From assembly GCF_000237925.1 (NCBI RefSeq), contig NC_031499.1:9230657-9294656 (forward strand): a stretch of DNA of 64,000 nucleotides, written 5' to 3'. Below the pieces are notes generated by a model. It saw only the letters and a list, made by a program, of their open reading frames with translations, made no database searches and was not told the origin of the DNA. Both the position numbers and the translations under genes were made by a program. Shown here in pieces: positions 55,001 to 61,000 of this stretch (its first letter is position 1; each line of letters begins with the position of its first letter). The stretch is from Schistosoma mansoni. Taxonomy: Eukaryota > Platyhelminthes > Trematoda > Strigeidida > Schistosomatidae.

Positions 55001-58000
55001 AACCATTGTTGTTCTGCTGCTGACCCCATAAACAATTCTCATTTAACGGCTGTGTTCTGATTTATTGGAGTTGGGGAACAGTATTGGGGTCGAACTAGGA
55101 TATCTGAATTTGGTCAATCGGTAGAATTTCGCGTAGTCCTATCGCAATACGCTATATTTCGCATTATAACACTCGACTCTATAATTTATGGATGAACCAA
55201 TCAAGCAGAAAATAAGAGGATCTGGATTTTAGAGCCTTAATTCATTCATCCATTTAGTAAAATACCAATTTGAGATTATAGCTAATGACAATCCTAAATC
55301 TTGTTCCTAACCCTAACTGTCGACTATAAGTCATAATTCTAATTCATCATACAGGTTTATAACCGTCATTTGATCTTAGATATTAGGTAGACACTCTCGA
55401 AGGTTATCTCAGGATTACTCAAACTCGTTCATAAATGATAATCTCACCGAAATAAACAATAAAAGCATCAATTATCTACAAAAAAAAACTAAAATGACAA
55501 TACTACTACTTAGTTGAATATACTACTAACAATGATAAATAATGTTTCTATAGAATGGAAGAAAACAAAATGATCTACTATGGGTTAGTTTACTATATAT
55601 TGACAGTTAGCTTTCTATAAATATACAGATATCAATAGATACTAGTTTAAGAAGGATACATTTCTGTTACTAAGCAACATAAACAAAACGAAATATGAAA
55701 AATGAAAAGCAAAAGGCTAACATAAAATGAAAGTGAAACGTACGGGACAATATGAATAGAGATAAATAGAACACAACTAAAGACGGGAAGCATTGTCAAC
55801 TACATATGTAATGTGAACGAAAAGCAGTAAGGATTGGGTGGAAAAAAAACATCAACGAAATGAAACAAAGAAACCGAATACCAAGAGGAGAAAAACGGAC
55901 TTACCGGAAGGTACAGCTGGATCAACAAGAAAACCACTAAATTCCGTTGCGAATAAAGGAAGATAGAGGAAATCGGAAGTGAAGAAATGGGCAGCCTCAG
56001 TAAACATGAAACTTTTGATATGCGATAGAGTTGTAGTGCTGTTTATTCGCGTGGTCGTTGTTTGAGTACTTGTGGACGATGTTGGTGATGTGGTCAGGCT
56101 TGTGGTGGTCATCGTCGTGGGTGTTTGATTAGGGGTTGTAGATTCAGTCATGATGTGTGTTGTTGTGGGCGTTTCGGTGTGCGTGGATAGGGTAGTCTGT
56201 GTGGTTGTTACTGTGGTGGGTGTCTGTGTTTCGGACTGTGTTGTAGGTGTTGTTTGCAGCGATGTGGTTTGTTCGAGTGTGGTGGTGTGCATGACGCTGG
56301 TTGTTGTTGCGGGTGTTGTGATGAGTGTGGTTGTCGATTCCGTTGTTGGTGATGTTGTTGTTGTTGGTGGTGCTGCTGTGCTCTGAGTTGTCGGGATGGT
56401 GGTGGTGGTGTCTGTTTGTGAATGTTGTGTAGTGGTTGGTTCGGTCGTGGTAGTTGTTGAGAGTGTTGGTGTTGTGAGTGTGATTGTGGTTGTCGACTGG
56501 TCTGTTTGAGCGTGGGTGGTTGTGGCGAGTGTTGGTGTTGTTGCGGTTGTGATTGTGTTTTCCACAGTGGGTGTTTGTGATGGTGTTGTGATGATGGTTG
56601 TTGACGTGGTCGGTGTTTGTGTAGTTGTGGACGATGTTGGTGATGTGGTCAGGCTTGTGGTGGTCATCGTCGTGGGTGTTTGATTAGGGGTTGTAGATTC
56701 AGTCATGATGTGTGTTGTTGTGGGCGTTTCGGTGTGCGTGGATAGGGTAGTCTGTGTGGTTGTTACTGTGGTGGGTGTCTGTGTTTCGGACTGTGTTGTA
56801 GGTGTTGTTTGCAGCGATGTGGTTTGTTCGAGTGTGGTGGTGTGCATGACGCTGGTTGTTGTTGCGGGTGTTGTGATGAGTGTGGTTGTCGATTCGGTTG
56901 TTGGTGATGTTGTTGTTGTTGGTGGTGCTGCTGTGCTCTGAGTTGTCGGGATGGTGGTGGTGGTGTCTGTTTGTGAATGTTGTGTAGTGGTTGGTTCGGT
57001 CGTGGTAGTTGTTGAGAGTGTTGGTGTTGTGAGTGTGATTGTGGTTGTCGACTGGTCTGTTTGAGCGTGGGTGGTTGTGGCGAGTGTTGGTGTTGTTGCG
57101 GTTGTGATTGTGTTTTCCACAGTGGGTGTTTGTGATGGTGTTGTGATGATGGTTGTTGACGTGGTCGGTGTTTGTGCAGTTGTGGACGATGTTGGTGATG
57201 TGGTCAGGCTTGTGGTGGTCATCGTCGTGGGTGTTTGATTAGGGGTTGTAGATTCAGTCATGATGTGTGTTGTTGTGGGCGTTTCGGTGTGCGTGGATAG
57301 GGTAGTCTGTGTGGTTGTTACTGTGGTGGGTGTCTGTGTTTCGGACTGTGTTGTAGGTGTTGTTTGCAGCGATGTGGTTTGTTCGAGTGTGGTGGTGTGC
57401 ATGACGCTGGTTGTTGTTGCGGGTGTTGTGATGAGTGTGGTTGTCGATTCAGTTTTTGTGATTGTCGTCTGTTCGGTCTCATTGTTTTCTGTAACTGTTG
57501 TTATTTCTTGTTCTAATGTATATACTTCCGTTGTTGTTTCTGTTGTGTTATCCAATATCAGCTGTTGTCTTTTCTGAATATTTTGATTTTCTGAAATATA
57601 ATGTATTTTTATTTTTTTTATTTTTATTTAAGTTTTTCTTATTTATTTTTCTCTTATATTTATGCTTTTTTTCGTTTGTTTACTTACCTATTTGTGGAAT
57701 GGAAGTAATTTTTAGATGGGACTCTTGAGTACTTCATTTGTTATTTGTTTTTTTGTTTTTTATTCATATTGTTTCACATGTTATGCGAGTTTCCATTGTA
57801 TTAGTTATGTTTGATGTCATGCGTAAGTTTTGTTATATGACATTTAACTACTTTTGTTTTTATAAGTAGTCAAATGGGTTTGTGGTAATTTTCCGGTTTT
57901 TAGTATTTTGTTATGAATGTTTCTTTTATCCTTCTATCACTTAGATACTACTGAATAATATGGAAAGTAAGAATGTATACAAATTCACCAAGCACCTGTA

Positions 58001-61000
58001 AATTTCTTTGTTTTGTAGACATGTTATACCTCCCTAATTTTTTTCATTTTGGTTCTTTTAAGTTAATGAATTTACTGTTTTATTCTTACGATTTTCTTAA
58101 TATTCAGAATGTAATCAACTTCTTGAGTAATTCATATGAATTACGTATTAAAGTAATTCTTAAGCAATAATAATGTAGAATTCTTATTTAATTAAAATTA
58201 GACCACTGTTGAAAACCTGTAGGCAGTTGACGGCTGTTTCGTCCTAGTATGGGACTTCTCATTAGTGTGCATTCCCGATCCCGCATCGAGCGAATCGAAA
58301 CTAAGACCTATCAGTCTCACACGTGACCGCCTAACCTCTAAAAAACAATGAGCCGGTTGGCATTCAACGGTGTAATGTCCAAATTTAAACAATGCCTAAT
58401 ATTGCTCCACCGTCCAACATTATCTTTAGACATGGTTGAACTCCACCGGTCATGGTTTCTCATTAGAAATTCAGGAAATACATCTTGAAGCCAATCACTA
58501 GTGAGTACATGATGATTAATATCGGAAATAGATTTTCGTGGAGAATGTAATAATCTAATAGTTGAATGGGCACTTCTGAGGATTAACTTACTAGGATAAA
58601 ACAGCCATCTATTGTTTTGACTTTCCCATGATGGTCCAGCTTTATTCAACTCATGAATCCAACTATTAATTAACGTTTGTCAAAATCTCAATGATTGAAT
58701 TTTAAGTCAACTTCACTTTTCTTTTGTCAATTTAGTTTAAGATTTTAAAGGGTAAATAATTATATAATCAAACATTATATTATCAAAAAAGTCACTACTC
58801 AGAGGGATATTATGGTATGTGCTACTGATATCGACAGATATAAGTAGTATGTAACATCCGTAGAAAGTAAAATACTTGATAGCAGAAAGTTGAAAAAATC
58901 GAAGGAATTAAAACGAGAACAAAAAAGCGATTGGTATGGAACTAAAAGAACAATGAAGTGTAGGATGATTGATGATTAACATTTTACAGAAGGGGAACAG
59001 TCAAGTTTTTAGACAATGAATTGACATTCTACGAATAAAGTATTAACTGTATAGTTCGATAATTTTGTGTTGACATGCAGTCGATTGTCTCAATTTGTTG
59101 TGCCATCAGTCAGATACAACATATGATCAGGTACATAAAGGTTCAAGTTGCCATATCTCGTAAGCACAACAAGATGAACACCGGATTCATAGAAGTAGTT
59201 CACTTAGTGGTGGCAATATGTAAAAGAAAGGTTGTACATAAGGATATAGTATAGGAAGAAAGACAGATATGAGGCAATTTTAATCTCAAGGTTTAAGGGG
59301 GGAAGATAAAGAGTGTATACATCTACGCCATAGTGATCGATTCTGAGCCATGTCACCCAAAGTCTCTAATCATTGATTACGATAGTCGTACGGACTCCAA
59401 CCGAACAGATTACATCCACTAACATGGTCAAGGCCAGAAGTTTGTGCACGCAGTGTCGAGCCACCTAGACTGGTGGCCATATTGAAACTTGATCGATAGC
59501 ATTCGATCAGCACTAAGAAAGACTTGACACGCATGACATTGATCACCACCCAGTGATCAATCAATTGTGATTCTTCCGCCTATCTCCAACACTAGTCAGT
59601 ATTACGCTCCGTGGTAATTATGATCACAATGCTGAAGAAAATCCTTTAAGTCAGACTATAATTTATGGACGACCTTAGAGTGATGTTATAGTGACCTTAA
59701 GAATGTACACCTATTTGCTAACGTTAAATGGGAGTTATAGACCTCTGTAAAGAATAAGGACTATGATTGTTAGTTGATAGTTGGAATTACAAATTAGATT
59801 TAAGCTTTTCATTACGAATTAACATCAGCTGAAATCCCAAACATACTCTTTAACCAAATGAATGAATGAACTAAAGTGCCGAAAAATGCAAAACCTGTTA
59901 ACCTAAATCTAATTGGTTCGTCCAAAAATATACATTTCAATCCACTTAGTATTGTTTTGGTTGAATCTTTGGATTGACGTCTAAGACTGCAATTGATCAG
60001 TCTCTTATTGGCTATATGTGCACACTGTGCTTATTGCCTCGATATTGCCTTAATTCACAAGCATTATAAGTAAAGATGGATAGTGGCTAGCATTGGAATC
60101 TAGGACACACGTTTTTTCCTATTTGGGAGTTGTCAACTGGATGTACCTGTATCTCAGAATTGATGTTCACTTTGGGACTTGAACTCAGTACCTTTCGCTT
60201 GCGTTATCCACTCAGCTGCTGAGTTCTTATAGCCACTTGCCTGTGCAATGGGGTGCAGGTACATTCTGCTGACGAGTCCCAAATAGGACGAAATGCACGT
60301 CTTGGATTCCACTACTAGCCACTATCCATCTTTATATATATTTAAATCATTGAACATTCAGAAGAAAAATGTCCGTTAAATCAATTGACAATAACTCAAA
60401 CACAATGGAATATAAACTTAAGTCAAAAAAGAAGAAAAAATACCCCACTAGTTGATGATTAATATGGATGAAAATTTTCAAATAGTTATTCATTATCAGA
60501 AAGTGTTTTGTGGCGATTTTAGTATTTTCATTATTAAAAGCATGATCAATTGGTGAACGGTTGCTAAACATCGTGGATTGATTGAAGTCAGACATCAACA
60601 CCATAGAAACCGGCTCAGTGATCTATCGGTTAAGTGCTCTGACGCGAGACTGGGTTTGAATCTCGCAAGGCGAGGTCGTGGATGCATACTGCTGAGGAGT
60701 CCAACAATGAGACGTCCGTCCAAGGCCCCCAGGTTTTCTATGGCGGTCTAGCTTCAATTGACTCATGCTTTCAGCAATGAAAATTTTTTATTATTATTTC
60801 ATTTCAGTAGTATAATACAGTTTTATTAAAATATATAATTGATTATAAGTTACTATGTGTATGATCTGATTTATGAGGGGAGTGGGGGAAATCGGATGGT
60901 AACTAATTTTAAATCAACACATCATTGAACAATACAGTCAATCAAGTTTAGGCTAGTAATCAAGTAATTTTCTATGATTTCCTGTTGAAGAATCTTATAT

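Larger units (their letters stand above)
50850..55171 (+). mobile_element. Ty3/Gypsy-type LTR retrotransposon fossil in the mucin intron
   Basis: Two 419-base direct repeats (50850-51268 and 54753-55171), each TGTTAGG to ATAACA, flank internal sequence; the 5-base target duplication CTCGA lies at 50845-50849 and 55172-55176. Parts seen: gag with zinc-knuckle region, aspartic protease region, the extreme end of the pol frame, and a purine tract before the 3' LTR. The gag style resembles the K02A2.6-like Gypsy elements of helminths. The LTRs differ at about 4 positions (about 1%), so insertion was recent. The element looks broken. A foreign contig flanked by N runs (52937-54589) sits inside it. 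It lies antisense to the mucin gene. Confidence 0.85.

Noticed and set aside
56150-57577. Val/Cys-rich plus-strand frames repeated every 555 bases
   Set aside because: Reverse reading of Thr codons in the mucin repeat; no splice context or start logic.
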